A program made the translations under genes and the position numbers. From Gnetum montanum (taxonomy: Eukaryota > Streptophyta > Gnetopsida > Gnetales > Gnetaceae), in the NCBI GenBank assembly GCA_015680685.1, contig MNCI01034026.1, positions 160,145 through 224,144 of the forward strand: 64,000 nucleotides of DNA, in the 5' to 3' direction. Shown here in pieces: positions 1 through 11,524 of this stretch. Position 1 is the stretch's first letter. Each line of letters begins with the position of its first letter. The notes under the pieces were generated by a model that saw only the letters and a program-made list of their open reading frames with translations, ran no database searches and was not told the origin of the DNA.

Positions 1-56
1 TTTTACTAAGGTTAGATGACACATGTAAGACTAACAGTCCCCGACAATGATGCCAA
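1..56 (-). mobile_element. Internal tail and primer-binding site of element A'
   Basis: Read on the minus strand, the bases next to the LTR give TTGGCATCATTGTCGGGGA. This is a decayed form of the TTGGCGCCGTTGCCGGGGA-type primer-binding context common in Athila-group elements, and it matches the site at 11501-11524. It marks the following block as the 5' LTR of a minus-strand element whose body lies left of the window. Confidence 0.7.
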
Positions 57-980
57 TGATGAGCGACTAGGTACCCCTATGCCCAACCATACGAATCACA
101 GGCGTTCACACGCGACTCGGTCGAATTCCATAGACTGTAAGCACTTAACATACACTAGACCCTAACTAGTAAAACCTTGGATTAGAATAGTCGTTGCCTT
201 CCTAATACTTGTGATGTTTTTTTTGTGATGGTTAAGTGAGATTAAGGCTAATTATTTTTATAGCTTTTTACTTTATCTTTTGGCGTCTAATTAAGGTATG
301 GAAGGCAAGGAATGAACTATTATCTAATCTATAATTATCCTAATTTGTATTCTAACTATTCCTAGCATAAGTATCCGATCCCATCTTTCGGGCACGTTCT
401 GAGCATTCCCTAAACACTACTGGGCTACCGACGTTAAGCGTCACTGGGTTACCAAGTGTTGGGTTTGCGTTTGAGATGGTCGTACTTATGGTTTCTATGA
501 ACTATGAATGAACGATAGGGATTAAACTGATAATAAGAGAAACTTAGGTAATTATCAAAGCATATAAATATTAAGCTATTGAATGCATTAAATGACTAGG
601 TCCAAATGCTGCAAGGAATGCTTGAAGAGTTCGTCTTTATTGCCGTCACGCCAATGGGCTCAGATACATCAACACTTGAATAAAGAGCCGATCACTTTTC
701 TTACACCTACTGCAGGCAATTGGAAAATATTCTATCTCCTACAGGAAAAACTGCAAGAGCTTCGCTACAACTGACTAAAAGATACCTCAATGAGGTGGAA
801 GGCCCTCTTATTTATAGGCCAAAATAGGTGTCGCATAAACGAGGCCACGCTGACGAATGGAAGGATGCGTTGACAGGGCCACGTCGATGAGGCCACGTAT
901 ACGGGGCCACGTCGACGCAGTCGCATATGCGAGATCCCGTATATGCAGCCTAGTAGACATAGCGACCATTAAACACTTCA
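57..980 (-). mobile_element. 5' LTR of a minus-strand Athila-like element (A')
   Basis: The LTR starts TGATGAGCGACTAGG, as element A does at 4292, but its middle differs, so it is a separate subfamily. The likely right end is CTTCA at 980. After it the sequence becomes the last part of a B-type LTR, so A' inserted into that LTR. No target duplication can be tested because the other end is outside the window. A minus-strand TATA box and a palindromic word array lie at 809-955. Confidence 0.7.
809..955 (-). promoter_or_regulatory. A' LTR promoter: TATA box plus palindromic word array
   Basis: On the minus strand the TATA box is CCTATAAATA (809-818). Directly upstream (842-955 on the plus strand) are repeated short words built on GTCGAC, GGCCACGT and CATATGCG, several of them self-complementary. 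The same arrangement with different words recurs in the A, B and C LTRs. Confidence 0.55.
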
Positions 981-1869
981 TTACTAGTGTACTAGAAGAC
1001 ATAGAGTCCACAAAATGCTTAGTGATTTGTATGGTTAAGTATAGGGGTATTCACTATGCATCATTGGTGCTATTACTAGTGACTCTTTTTTTTTTGAAAT
1101 GTGCATTGTCTAGGCATAGTGAAAATCATTAACATCATTGGACAAACCCTAAGGTGAAAATCATTCTCAAAATAAATATAATAATTTAAGCACACTAATA
1201 TTTTATTATAATTACAAAATTTCTTCTTCTCACAAGCATGATGATACTGAACTACCAATGTCTCAAGAATGCAAGATGGTATATACTCATCTAGATGAGT
1301 ATGTGCTTGATTTTACCTTAATCCTACATTAGGATAAACAACTGTGGTGGTGAGATATGGAGGGAAACATTGTAATGCCTCTCAATCAATTTGTGCTTGG
1401 GATGCTACTCCAAACTCTTAGGAGGTTGGAAATCTAGGATCTTCAAGAAGAGTATGTTATGCATGACTATGACTACTGGAACTACCATCCTATTGAAACA
1501 CAATGTAGGAGAGATCGACACTAGGGGAAGCATCATGAGGCTATGAAGGGAAAATGGTTCACCAATCCCTTGTTCTTTCTCAACCAAAATGATAATGAGG
1601 ATCATCTCTTTGGGGGTTCTCAACATGAAGATTCTCCACCCCTTAATATTAGTGATGGAGGCTTGAACTTGAAGCTACAATCCACTATCAACAATCTAGG
1701 TTAAAAAAAAAGTAAGAGTTAAAGTAGGGGATCGGGCAAGCATCAAGATGACAAGCAAACTAATGAATGTAACCATGAAAAACATAGAGGAGGTGGTAGA
1801 CACCATGGTGGTGGAAGTCCTCCTCCCTTTTCTCCCTCTTCATCTGCATCTTCTTTTTCCTCTTCTAGT
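981..1869 (+). mobile_element. Fragment B1: B-type LTR end, PBS and start of internal region
   Basis: 981-1064 matches the last part of the B LTR (20832-20912), ending in GCATCA. It is followed by the B primer-binding site (from 1065) and about 800 bp matching the start of the B internal region (20913-21715) with few differences. It is truncated on the left by A' and on the right by a C-type LTR. The encoded gag start is already broken by stops. Confidence 0.85.
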
Positions 1870-3070
1870 TGTAGCGACCAAAAACATCAGTGGCTGGAAA
1901 ATGCTGATGGGTCATCAGTCATTGACAGTTTCAACCCTGTTTCCATGGGAGGGCCATGCTAGATGGAATAGAAATGGGGTGCCCAAAACGGTCTGGTTGA
2001 TTAGACAGGGACTTAGTCAGTGTCAATATAACCTTTTGCAATGTGTGTGTGTGTTTTGAAAATGAGACTGATAGCGCGAAGTAATGCTTGAATGTAAAAG
2101 AGGAAAAAAATAGTGTAAAAACGAAAATGATAAGCAAGAGACAAAGTGAAATGAAGTTAGAAAAATGCACCGCTTCAAAGCTATGACTTTGCTCTATCAA
2201 GATGGATACAATTAGTTGCACAGTGCTAGGAAGTGTAGAGATCCCGAGGGTAACCAAGATGTGTAGAGCAAGGAGGTTGTGTGCTTGAACGTGGACTTAG
2301 GTGTTAACAATGCAAAGTGCTACCAAGGTGGTAGAAAAGAGTAGAATGAAATGCCAACTGAGAGTACTAACTGGTGGATCGAAAAGCTAAAAAATGCTGG
2401 GGGCCCAGAGAGAGAGACTAAGCGTCGCTCATTGGGGTATTTATAGGACAAAGGGCACGTGAAAGATGCAGTTTGGACGCCATGTGCCTTGGGCCTATGC
2501 TGCACGTGCCTGCATGACTGTTGGGCGAGCCTACCATGCCATAATTACAAGCTTGCCATGTCATAATTACATTATTAGAGCAACGATGTGATTAGGTGGA
2601 GTACATTGATGTCGTGTTGCCACACTTTGTTATGCTTCGTAGCGTAGCATCTTGTCATGCTGTTCTACACTGCACAGTGTAGCGTAGTGTAGCTACTGGT
2701 TCGAAGTAGAGAATTTGCATTGTGTCTTGCTGCATGTGTTGGAAACCTTTGCAGTGTTGTAACTGCTGGTCGCATGTTTGCTACGCTACGCTATGTAGCG
2801 TATCATAGTGTAGTAGCTGTCCTTAGTTGCAAAAACGTTGCCAATATGCAAACTTTGCCTTTTGCACTGCGAAGCTTGCGAACTTGCTGATCCCACCCTT
2901 TGAGATGCCTTCTGTCACTTTCGCAGAAATGCTACGCCTCACTGTGCCATGTAGCTAAGCATAGTGTAGCAACAAACATGACCTTCTTTTGGCCAAGTTC
3001 ATTACTTTTTGATGGAAAATGGGCGTTAAAGGTCATGAAGTTACCCGTTAAACTTTCAGAATGTTAAATT
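1870..3070 (-). mobile_element. C-type LTR, divergent copy (C')
   Basis: It starts TGTAGCGACC like the C LTRs at 41053 and 57761 and follows them through the AACGGTCTGG-like block, the CCTTTTGCAAT block, the ACCAAG region, the TATA box and the GTAGCGTAG word clusters up to about 2960. The right end is not resolved: similarity fades after about 2970 and the B1 internal sequence does not visibly resume. It is a solo or truncated LTR inserted in B1. Confidence 0.7.
2438..2830 (-). promoter_or_regulatory. C' LTR promoter: TATA box and GTAGCGTAG words
   Basis: The minus-strand TATA box CCTATAAATA is at 2438-2447. Further upstream on the minus strand (2635-2700 and 2770-2815) are clustered GTAGCGTAG and GCTACGCTAC words, complementary to each other, with another cluster at 2930-2965. 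Confidence 0.5.
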
Positions 3071-3176
3071 GTTCACAGACGGAGAGTGTTTAGTACTTTT
3101 TGGGAATTGGACTCATTCATAATCATGGTACATAATTAAGCCAGGTGCATGCAATCTGTGACTGAGGCATTTAGTA

Positions 3177-3191
3177 ATATATATATATATA
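3177..3191. repeat. (AT)n microsatellite
   Basis: A short uninterrupted run of AT dinucleotides. Confidence 0.9.
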
Positions 3192-3375
3192 GACAGGTGG
3201 ATTCCAAATATGTTTAAAGTAAAATAAATATATCTTAATTTAATTTACATGACTTGTGAGACACTTCTAGTTTAAAAGAAAAAAAAACAAACAAAAAGAG
3301 ATTTCATGTTAAGCAACAAACATGTTAAATATGCACCAATCCAAACCTACTTTAATCAATCAAAAACTATTTATT

Positions 3376-3660
3376 ATAAGACTTGATTTGAAAGCTCTAA
3401 CCCATAAGTTCAATTTTGGTGAGTAATGCTGAGTTATGAAGTTTTAATTGGACTATATATCTTACAGTGAACCTATATTACAATTATTGCAAGTTTCCAA
3501 CAATCCTAAAATCACTTATTTTAATAATGAGGTGTTAGCCTAATGGTAAGACTCTTGATTAGAAAGCTCTAAATCATATGTTCAATTGCACTGGGCAATG
3601 TTGAGTTATAATGTTTTAATTACATTATATATCTTGGGGTGTACTTATATAAAGGTTTAG
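3376..3660 (+). repeat. Duplicated tRNA-like (possible SINE) block
   Basis: Two imperfect direct copies, 3381-3478 and 3551-3652, share GAAAGCTCTAA, a (T/A)GTTCAATT motif, (A/T)GCTGAGTTAT-like tails and a TATATATCTT stretch. The second copy is preceded by a pol III box-A-like motif TAGCCTAATGG (3536-3546). It has a box-B-like GTTCAATTGC about 44 bp on (3580-3589), the spacing of a tRNA. I infer a degenerate tRNA-derived SINE. No poly(A) tail or target duplication is clear. The rest of 3071-4286 is AT-rich with nothing recognisable. Confidence 0.4.
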
Positions 3661-4291
3661 ATACTATCCATGCATATTATCTGTTAAACTCATTTTTGTT
3701 GGTAGTATATGTTGATTCAACAATGGTTTTTAAAGCTATTGATATTAGTATTTTCAATCATCATCATGCTTTATTGATTATTTGAAAATGCAATTCCTCT
3801 TGTAATATAACATCTCTTGAATTTCAAAGGGTTTCTTATTTTATTGAATTGTTGAATCTTTTGTTAATTTTTGAAAAAGTTAAAAAGGATATTATTTCTT
3901 GAATTAGGCTAATCAAGCATTTTGAAACCCTAGTCATAGCTAGTGGTTTTTAGATACTTTGATATATGATTAAGGTGGATCTTGATTCCTTTAAGTGAGA
4001 AATTCTTTTGCATCCTAGTAGAATTGATTATGTGTAGAAGATTTTTTAATATAGTATTCTAAAGTCATGTTACTATTGTCATCAAGAGCATCATATGTTT
4101 GATTTATGTCATTTTATGCTATGAAAAAAGGCTATATAAGCTTGTCAGCAGCAAGCTACTATAAACACTAATAAGGTTTCTTCTACAAATATTGTAGATC
4201 CTAATTAAAATTTTTCTATAGATCTTGCAGATCCTGCAACGATTTCTTCTACTAAGATTTTAATAGTTAGCCCACCCTTTTCTTTACTATT

Positions 4292-5141
4292 TGATGAGCG
4301 ACAAGATACCCTTATGCACAACCATATGAATACGAGTGTGTATGCACGATTTAGTCAAACTGCATGGATGGACTAGTTGTAGCACCTAGATAATTATACG
4401 TTGATCGTAGTTTGCTATTTTTCCACTCGGACTAGTAATTGTTTTGTCATGTATGGTTTAGTCTAGAGTGAGGTGTATGATGTGGTCTCTACTACTATGC
4501 TACTCCTAAGGACAATAAGAGATAACTTAATTACACTAATGGGCAATAGGAAATAAGATCTAAGCTAGCCTAAGTGTAATGATCATCCATCCCTAATCAT
4601 CCGTATGCATCTTGGACTTCATGCACTACTTCTAGGATTATCAAGCACACATCATTTGAAGCACTACTTGATACACTACTAGGTTACCATGTAGTTACAC
4701 TTAAATTTTTGTGATTAAGGCATACTCATTTCACGTTAACAATAGGAATAGTAAATGTCGATAAAAGAAATATGAACTAAGAAAACAACAATAAATAATA
4801 AATAGATAAAAAATTTAAAGGCTAAGTGAATGCTACAATGATGGAGTAATCTTGATATTTATTGTTAATTGTGTGCATGTCTAAATAAGTCACACTCAAA
4901 CAAAGGTTCTGTACAATATAAGCATCACACTATGGGCATGTATTTGGAAAGAACTGAAAACTAAAAATTGACTAAAGAGTAACAAAAAGGACTAATTAAT
5001 GATCAAACTAGTATCTCGTTGTGCGCCTAAGTGCTATATTTATAGGTTAACACATGAATCATGATATCGTGTATACGATATCATATCTAGGCTACGATAT
5101 CATGTATTTGATATCCTGGCTTGGTAGACCATGGCTCATCA
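4292..5141 (-). mobile_element. Element A 3' LTR
   Basis: 850 bp, from TGATGAGCG to CTCATCA. It is alignable over its length with 11525-12377. The TATA box and GATATC word array lie near its right end. Confidence 0.9.
5036..5118 (-). promoter_or_regulatory. Element A 3' LTR TATA box and GATATC words
   Basis: The minus-strand TATA box CCTATAAATATAG is at about 5034-5046. Immediately upstream on the minus strand (5056-5118) are four copies of the palindrome GATATC or close variants, with GTATAC between them. The same block lies at 12271-12353 in the other LTR. Confidence 0.6.
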
Positions 5142-5152
5142 TACCCCCATGA
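5142..5152 (-). promoter_or_regulatory. Element A polypurine tract
   Basis: On the minus strand CATGGGGGTA abuts the TGATGAG start of the 3' LTR, the place and composition expected for the plus-strand primer. Element B has the equivalent CGTGGGGGTA at 32211-32220. Confidence 0.7.
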
Positions 5153-5299
5153 CTAAATAAAAAGTCATCCTTGAGTCAAATAAAATGAGGGACAAGTTCA
5201 TTCGATTAAAAATAGTGGATAGGTATGGGATTATTGAATGACCATGGACTATTTCATGTTGCAATGTGGGACTAGACAAAACAAAATCTGGACACTAAC

Positions 5300-7019
5300 A
5301 CAAAATACAAAATCTGGAACTCATGTGGTTCCTAGTGGTGGTGGCTCCTCCATGGGTACCTTTCCTTTGTCATGTGCTCTAGGCTTCTGAAATGGATGCC
5401 TTTGAAGAAGCATCTAAAGTTTTTCCTCTGTCCAAGGATCATGCACTACCCATGCTAATGTTTTAATGTTTGATGGAGCTAGCACTTCCCATGGACATAG
5501 CATTTGTTGAAACATTTGATTGGCCTTGAAATACCATGCCACAAACCGTTGTCGTTCCTCCTCATAGGCTTTGGCTTTATCTTTGAGTTCCTAATACTCT
5601 GTAAGCTGTCGAGCCAAATCTGCTGCTATGTCTTTCTGACCTGTAATTCAGAGTTTGCTACTTCTAATTTTTGCAATGTCTTATTATGTTTCGCAAAATA
5701 GGTCTCATATTTAGCATAGGTGGTAGCTACCTGCTTCTCAAGCTTAGTTCTCAGGCACCCTGCTATTAACATGGCCAAGTTGGTGTATCATAGATTTGCC
5801 AAATCCATGTATTCTTTAAGATCTTGGATCTGTAGGTCCTGACTTTTCAATTTTACTTGGTGGGCAAAGGCATAAATATTTAGTATGGCTCGCCAGTCAG
5901 TGTGTTAAGCACTAAAAGAATTAATGTGGGCCTTAGCCATGTAGATCTCGTTTTGATGATTTCCTTGTACATTCCCACATAGTCATGGAAGTGTTCTTTT
6001 AACTTCTCATGCTTTTTGGCCTTATTTTTCCACACACTTATTTCTATGATCGTCTTTTGTCAGATTGCATGGACTTCCTCCATTAAGAGGGTTCTATTCT
6101 TCCCGGTCAAGTGATTCATGCATTGGTTGACCCGAACTAGTTGTTCTTGAATTTTTTGGAAACTTTCTTCGAAAATGTTCTTCTGTTTCTTAACTATGGT
6201 TAACTGAATGTTTTTAGTAGCAAGTAGTTTATTTTCCTCTTATAAGGCCTTGAGAGCTTTAACATGTGCATATATTTAAGCTCATGCCTTTGAAACATCC
6301 CAATCAGCCTATTGCTTTTCCCTTGCCACCCTTTTATTTTCTTTCAACAATTTATTTAGTTGCTTGGTTTTGAATATGTCTAATTGGTCAGCTACAATAA
6401 ATTGGAAAGGATCCCGTTGTTCATCTTGTAGGGCGATGAGCTTTTCTTACAATCTTTACAACTCTCCTTTTGCATGCTCGACCTTGACTTCATCCATGAC
6501 TAATTTTCCTTACATATGCATCTAAGTGAGTGGAAAAATGAGCAACTTTTGGTCACTTGTTTGGAAGATTTAGGACCTCTGCAATGGCCTTTGTAGAAAA
6601 ATCAACAGAGACACCACCTACATTGGCAACAGTGCCTTCCTCCTTGCCATGTTAGAATTGATACGTTGCACCCATGTACCAATCAACATTCTCTGAGAGG
6701 ATGGACCATAGTGGAGATGCCTTCAATTGAGTCTTCACTGGTTTAGGGGTGAACTCAATGAAAGGCCCAAAATTAAGCTTCACTATCACAGTTGCAAAAT
6801 CGGGCTTCTCCCGAATGGCTTGGAGACATTTAGGGGACAGCATAAGATGCTGCCTTCTACATGGCTAGATTGCACTATCATAGGGGTTTCTTGATGGATG
6901 CTAAATGATTGTGCCTCCTATTTTGCATATTCTACTTGAGGTTCCTAGCCTTTGCCTTCTCTTGGGTGTTTAGTTGCACCTTGAGAAGGTCCTCCTTGCT
7001 ATCCTTCTTTAGGGGCCAT
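5300..7019 (-). pseudogene. Element A third ORF: plant-transposon-like domain plus coiled coil
   Basis: From an ATG at 7019 the minus strand encodes a degraded protein with scattered stops and frameshifts. A conserved stretch at 6560-6800 reads KLNFGPFIEF, then WYMGATYQF, then VGGVSVDFSTKAIAEVLNLP, the signature style of 'putative plant transposon protein' domains (Transposase_32-like). Downstream is a long Gln/Lys/Glu-rich coiled-coil-like part (about 5560-6540). The C-terminus has a CPWEVLAP motif and a Pro-rich end. Element B has the same order (ELNFGPFLE, WYMGEMY, PYPWDV). The function is unknown. The position after pol corresponds to the env-like ORF of Athila elements, but I see no signal peptide or membrane segment. 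Confidence 0.6.
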
Positions 7020-7513
7020 CTGAAATCACACAAGGACTGATTATTAGTAAGGTTATTTAAATAAATTTGGTTATCTTATACCTTACTCATTGCCTTAATA
7101 AATGTTTAATTCTTTGCATAATGTGATTCCAGAGTTAGAAATTTTTAAGGAAGTTGCCCTAAAAGTTTAATGTCAAAATTGATCTATTTAGGTGACTCAT
7201 ATAATAACTTAGATGGCTTAGGTAAAGGGAGAAAATTAATTTGACATGAATTCTAATAGTTCTTAACCCTATGATATCCTTTGGGGGATAGAAAATTTCA
7301 AAAAAGTTATGTGCAAGTTCTACGATATCCCTCCCCCACAACTAAGTTAAACACTCCGGGTTTAATTAGGTTCAATCGAAAAAGAAATCAGAGTGTTGAA
7401 GAGAAAAATATTGAAGGTTGAATTTAGACTTGCAAATCACTAAAAATCGTGGAAAAAAATTTGAACTCCCCTATGTCAACTATTAAAAATAACTTTTGTA
7501 GTGCACGGGCGTC

Positions 7514-7612
7514 CTATATATATAATTTTTATAGATGCGATATCACGTACATGATAGCACATACCCGATATCGCATTGGGCTCAATACCGAGTACTTGAT
7601 ATTGCATCCCAA
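7514..7612 (-). promoter_or_regulatory. U3-like promoter module inside element A
   Basis: On the minus strand this block has CGATATCGGGTATG and GTGATATCGCAT words followed by a TATA-rich CTATAAAAATTATATATATA (7514-7533). The words and order match the element's own LTR promoter (12271-12353). It lies about 0.5 kb upstream of the third-ORF ATG at 7019. I infer a duplicated U3 that could drive that ORF. Element B has a parallel block at 28630-28707. Confidence 0.5.
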
Positions 7613-9032
7613 CCAAGATAGGGCACTTAGTAGAATTGATGATTTTTCAAGTTTTAAGGCCAAAATTGAAGGATTTGAGGTAGATTCAAAAGGTTTGGGG
7701 TAAGGGCAAGTGGAAATTGAGACACCAAAAGTGTAATGGAGTGGAGTCTTACAATGAAGTTCTTTTGAAGAGGATGAGGAAAAAGGACATGTACTGGTTC
7801 TAAGAAACATTCAATTAAAATGATGACAATGGAAAGAATAAATTTGAAAATGGAATACTCAGAGGGTATAAAATGATGTGATGGTGTGCAACAAGTACAA
7901 ATTACAAAATTCATGCAAGTGTATCCTCCCCAAAGCAAGTTCCAACCTATAATGCCCTTGCATAACCACACCTTAAAAATGTCTGTAGGCACTAGAAGGG
8001 TTAAATGCAACCTGCACCTGTGCAAAAAAACACACACATGTTAAGTACCACCGCTATGAGTTATGAATTCTATGCCACACAAGACACAAGTTAGAAGTAT
8101 CTGGACTGTGAGATGAGATGAATTGTAGAAGGGATTGTAGAGACCGGGATGTGAGGTAACTTACCTTGGGCACAATGAATCCTAAGTGTTGTGTGTGATT
8201 AAAGTACCATTAGCCTTTTGCTCTAAGATCAAAACCAAGTCCATACCTCTGATCAGTGACATCGCATTATTTCATCCCAATGATACACAACCATAAGAGC
8301 ATCATGACCACAAGGTGTACGATCACTTGGCGTTTTACACAAGGAAGGAGTGATTTGAATTTTTCTATGGCATATTTTTTTGAGATTTGTTTTTTTCTTA
8401 TCTTATTTCTTTTCTTTTTCTTCTTCTAGCCACTTTTGCACTTTGTCTTTCCCAACAGTGATTTGAAGAAGCCACCAAAATTTAGGCATCGGTACATGTC
8501 TTTCTAGTGGAACCCCCTAGAACAACATTGCATTCCTTTCTTAAGTGCCTTTATTACCACTGTTACTCGCATTGTTCATTAGATCTACAAGGATCTTAGT
8601 ACAACCAAGCTACATAATAGCACATACAAATGTTGCCAAAGAGAATCCAGAAGACCCCTTTATGTCACACCCTTGCCATTCCCTCTTAGTTAAGTCCCTC
8701 TTAGAAGGGTTAAATACAAATATTACCACCCTTGCATAATAAGTACAAATTCACTTTAAGTTTTGATGATAACAAGAATATCATCATCCCCAGAGCAAGA
8801 ACCTCTTATTAATAGAATGGGTGGATGGAGGTTGTCAGCTCACTGTCCAAATAATTAGTCACTTATGACTTGATAGCATAGAACAACACCTCAACCGATT
8901 GGTTACATGAGTATTTTATTCATAGATGAGATTACCCACAAAAAGATACAATGACAAATTGAAAAACAAGAAATTAGGAAACAAAAAATTGTAAAACCAA
9001 AGAAAAGAAAAAACATTTACTAATTTTGCTTA
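7613..9032. other. Element A interior with no recognised coding content
   Basis: Short ORFs only, none with a recognisable motif on either strand. A T-rich stretch lies at 8385-8430. No pol remnant was seen here. In element B the corresponding place holds protease, reverse transcriptase, RNase H and integrase. Confidence 0.5.
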
Positions 9033-10553
9033 TTAGAATGGGGGATATCCCCCATGACTAAACCTTTGATCATGGCAAGAATTAATAAAAGGAGAGTTAG
9101 GATTTATGCATGTTGGAAATATTGGGGTCCAGTCATATCCAAACCATTGGGTGTTTTTTGGTGTAGTGGCAAGAATGTACCCAAATTGGGATTCACACAC
9201 TTGATTAAAGTAGGCATAGTGGGGCAGATTATAAGATGTGGTCATGTGATAAGAAGCTAACCCACTATGACACCCATGATCATAAGATGGTATGCAAGGA
9301 TTGATATGTGTCCTCATGTTGTTAGATTCATTGGGACACATGGTTGTTGGATTATTGATTGATGGCCTAGATAAGGTAAAAAAAGGTGTTGATTTTGAAA
9401 AGGAAGGTGCATCATAGTGGTGGACTTCTGTTAAGTTGGAGGATGCAGTGATTTTAGAACCATGTTGTCTCTTTCTATGGCCATGCCTAAAGAAAGGACA
9501 CTTCTAATGTTGTAGAGGACTCCAACTACTGTTGACAGTAGCAGCACAAGTAATGTTCATTGGTTGGTGCTCTGGTGCAAAACCTTTTGATACAACTGGG
9601 GGCGATGTAGAAGGAGGTAAAGGATGAGAATATTGGGAGTAAGGAGGAGTGTAAGGAACATGAGGTGGTGATCCCATAGGAAAGGACATGGGTTGATGAT
9701 ACTCAAGAGAATGATAACAATGAAGTGAAGTAGAGGATGTTGACCAGTTAGAGAAACAAGGTGTTGAACATAATAAGCACTTGGTTTTAGGTGATACGAA
9801 GGGTATGGCTAGTTTGATGATGGCCTCCCCCACAACTAGAGGTTTTGCCACTATTGTTGAGCACAGTACTTCTATATGAAATTTGGATGTAGCATTCTTC
9901 CCCAATGCTCATGTAGATGTGACAAGATTGAGCATTGGCCTTTGGGATGATCGTATAGGCAAACATCGCATTGATACTTATGATTTGCGATTGAACCCCT
10001 ATCCTTATTTTCTCCAACCCTTCTTTCCAATTGTTGAATGGTGTTCTGTCTTGTTTTTAGGTTTGGTATCCTCTATTTGTTTTGGTTATCAAAGCTTTTT
10101 TGTGTGGTTCTCCCTCTAATAATGTCTATATATTCTTCACATTTTTCATGTACCCACTTTGTCATCTTTTTGATCTTTGCCTTGATTTCATCTAGTGATT
10201 TTAGTATTGGTAAAGGTGGGGATGGTTTCACCCCTTCGAGGTGAGTTGATTTCTCCTTTTCATGATTATGGACCTTTGTTATTTCAAGAGTTTGGTCTTA
10301 TTGAGATTTTTTAACATTATCCCATTTGGCTATTTCTCCTTCTTCTTTTGCTACCTGCTTAATAAGCTCTTGGAATTAATGGGTTCATAGTTCATATAGT
10401 TGACCTGGGGCATACATTCGTAGGGTCTCCCTCATTTCATTATGGAGCCCATTCATGATGTGACACATTAGTCTTTCCTCAGAGAACCCATGGCCTGGGC
10501 ATTTATTTAACAAAGAGTAAGGTCATGTCCAAGGGTTCATGTTGCCCTTGTTT
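9033..10553 (-). pseudogene. Element A gag, C-terminal part, degraded
   Basis: Continues the gag of 10554-11390 through stops and frame changes. At about 10360-10480 the minus strand reads HEMRETLRMYAPGQL and then AKEEGEIAKW. These match the B gag stretches ETRRTLMVYAQGRL and EKEEGEFRN near 22310-22430. Beyond this come Pro/Tyr/Ser-rich segments (9504-9905 and 9033-9341), which is common in C-terminal gag of this group. No zinc knuckle is visible. Confidence 0.55.
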
Positions 10554-11390
10554 CTACTCTTGGATTTGTCTCCTCCAGGCTGACACTCTTGCACAGGTTT
10601 GACATCTTTCGTTGAAGAGTTTTACCATTATAGACCAATGGAAAATTGAATTTGGTTTTAAAGACTTGTACCACACTTTTGCTTGGCCAACAAGTGTCAT
10701 AGGGAAGAGCTTAAGCCTTTTCCACCCATTCTCAATGTTGTTCCATACACAAGCATCATAGAAGGCTTGAAAACAATGTTGTGGATCTAAATCATAGCCT
10801 CTTGAGAACTTAGGAAAGTTGTTTAAATCAAGCCTAGGTAAACAGCTTTTCTTACGATGCTTACGGGATATCTGAATGTCCTCTGTTATATGCATTAGGC
10901 TCTTAGTGTCCATCATGGGTTCATTGTCACTAAATATATTGTGAGTTCGTGAGTTGGGATGATGTTGTCTATGTTCATGTTGGTGTTCCTGATTTTGCCC
11001 ATGGGTTCGATTTTTATTTCTATGCTGACCCCTTAAGGAATAGTTATCTATGTCACAACCCAACATTGAAAGAGCAGAGGAAGAGAGGAAACTAGTAGAA
11101 TCATAATGACTTTTGTAAGTCTTCCAATCATCCCTTGATATACTCTTACTACCTATTGAGAAGGTCCTAGGCCTTATGGTCCCCCTCATTCTATGGGATG
11201 TCCCATCTTCACTAGAGGTGTTTGAGTTGGATGAAAAAAGTCCTTGAGTATGATTGGGGTGTCCGGGAACATATGAAACTCTTGCATAAGATTGAGTACT
11301 CCAAAATTTTTCTTCATCATAAATTTTTTTGGTTCTCCAATGAATTTCCTTGCTAGATGTTTTGTTATCACTATCTTGTGAAAAAGACAT
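10554..11390 (-). CDS. Element A gag, N-terminal ORF (278 aa)
   Basis: An open frame of 278 codons begins 134 bp downstream of the 5' LTR edge (11525) and just after the PBS. After a Ser/Arg/His-rich, probably disordered N-terminus (residues 1-185), residues ~190-270 carry the Retrotrans_gag pattern. This includes FQAFYDACVW, GWKRLKLFPMTL, GQAKVWYKSL and then IFHWSIMVKLF. In Ty3/gypsy elements this domain forms the capsid that packages the RNA. The frame ends in the middle of gag, and the rest is broken. It is the best preserved coding piece of this element. Confidence 0.8.
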   Translation of the reverse strand: MSFSQDSDNKTSSKEIHWRTKKIYDEEKFWSTQSYARVSYVPGHPNHTQGLFSSNSNTSSEDGTSHRMRGTIRPRTFSIGSKSISRDDWKTYKSHYDSTSFLSSSALSMLGCDIDNYSLRGQHRNKNRTHGQNQEHQHEHRQHHPNSRTHNIFSDNEPMMDTKSLMHITEDIQISRKHRKKSCLPRLDLNNFPKFSRGYDLDPQHCFQAFYDACVWNNIENGWKRLKLFPMTLVGQAKVWYKSLKPNSIFHWSIMVKLFNERCQTCARVSAWRRQIQE

Positions 11391-11500
11391 TGTCGTAAAC
11401 TATCTGTAACTTAATTAAATTTAATTTCTTTTTCTAAAGGATATATTGTTAATTCCTTGTTACAGTGATCTTATATGATATAACTAATCTAGGTAACTAG

Positions 11501-11524
11501 CACCATCCCCGGCAACAGTGCCAA
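11501..11524 (-). promoter_or_regulatory. Element A primer-binding site
   Basis: The minus strand reads TTGGCACTGTTGCCGGGGAT directly after the 5' LTR end. This is close to the TTGGCGCCGTTGCCGGGGA context typical of Athila-group elements. The primer tRNA was not determined. Confidence 0.75.

Noticed and set aside
3530-3602. Functional tRNA gene
   Set aside because: Box A and B are present only in degraded form and I cannot fold a convincing acceptor stem.
9054-10244. Plus-strand frames (9054-9260, 9883-10119, 10038-10244)
   Set aside because: They lie opposite the gag remnant of element A and show no motif; shadows of the minus strand.
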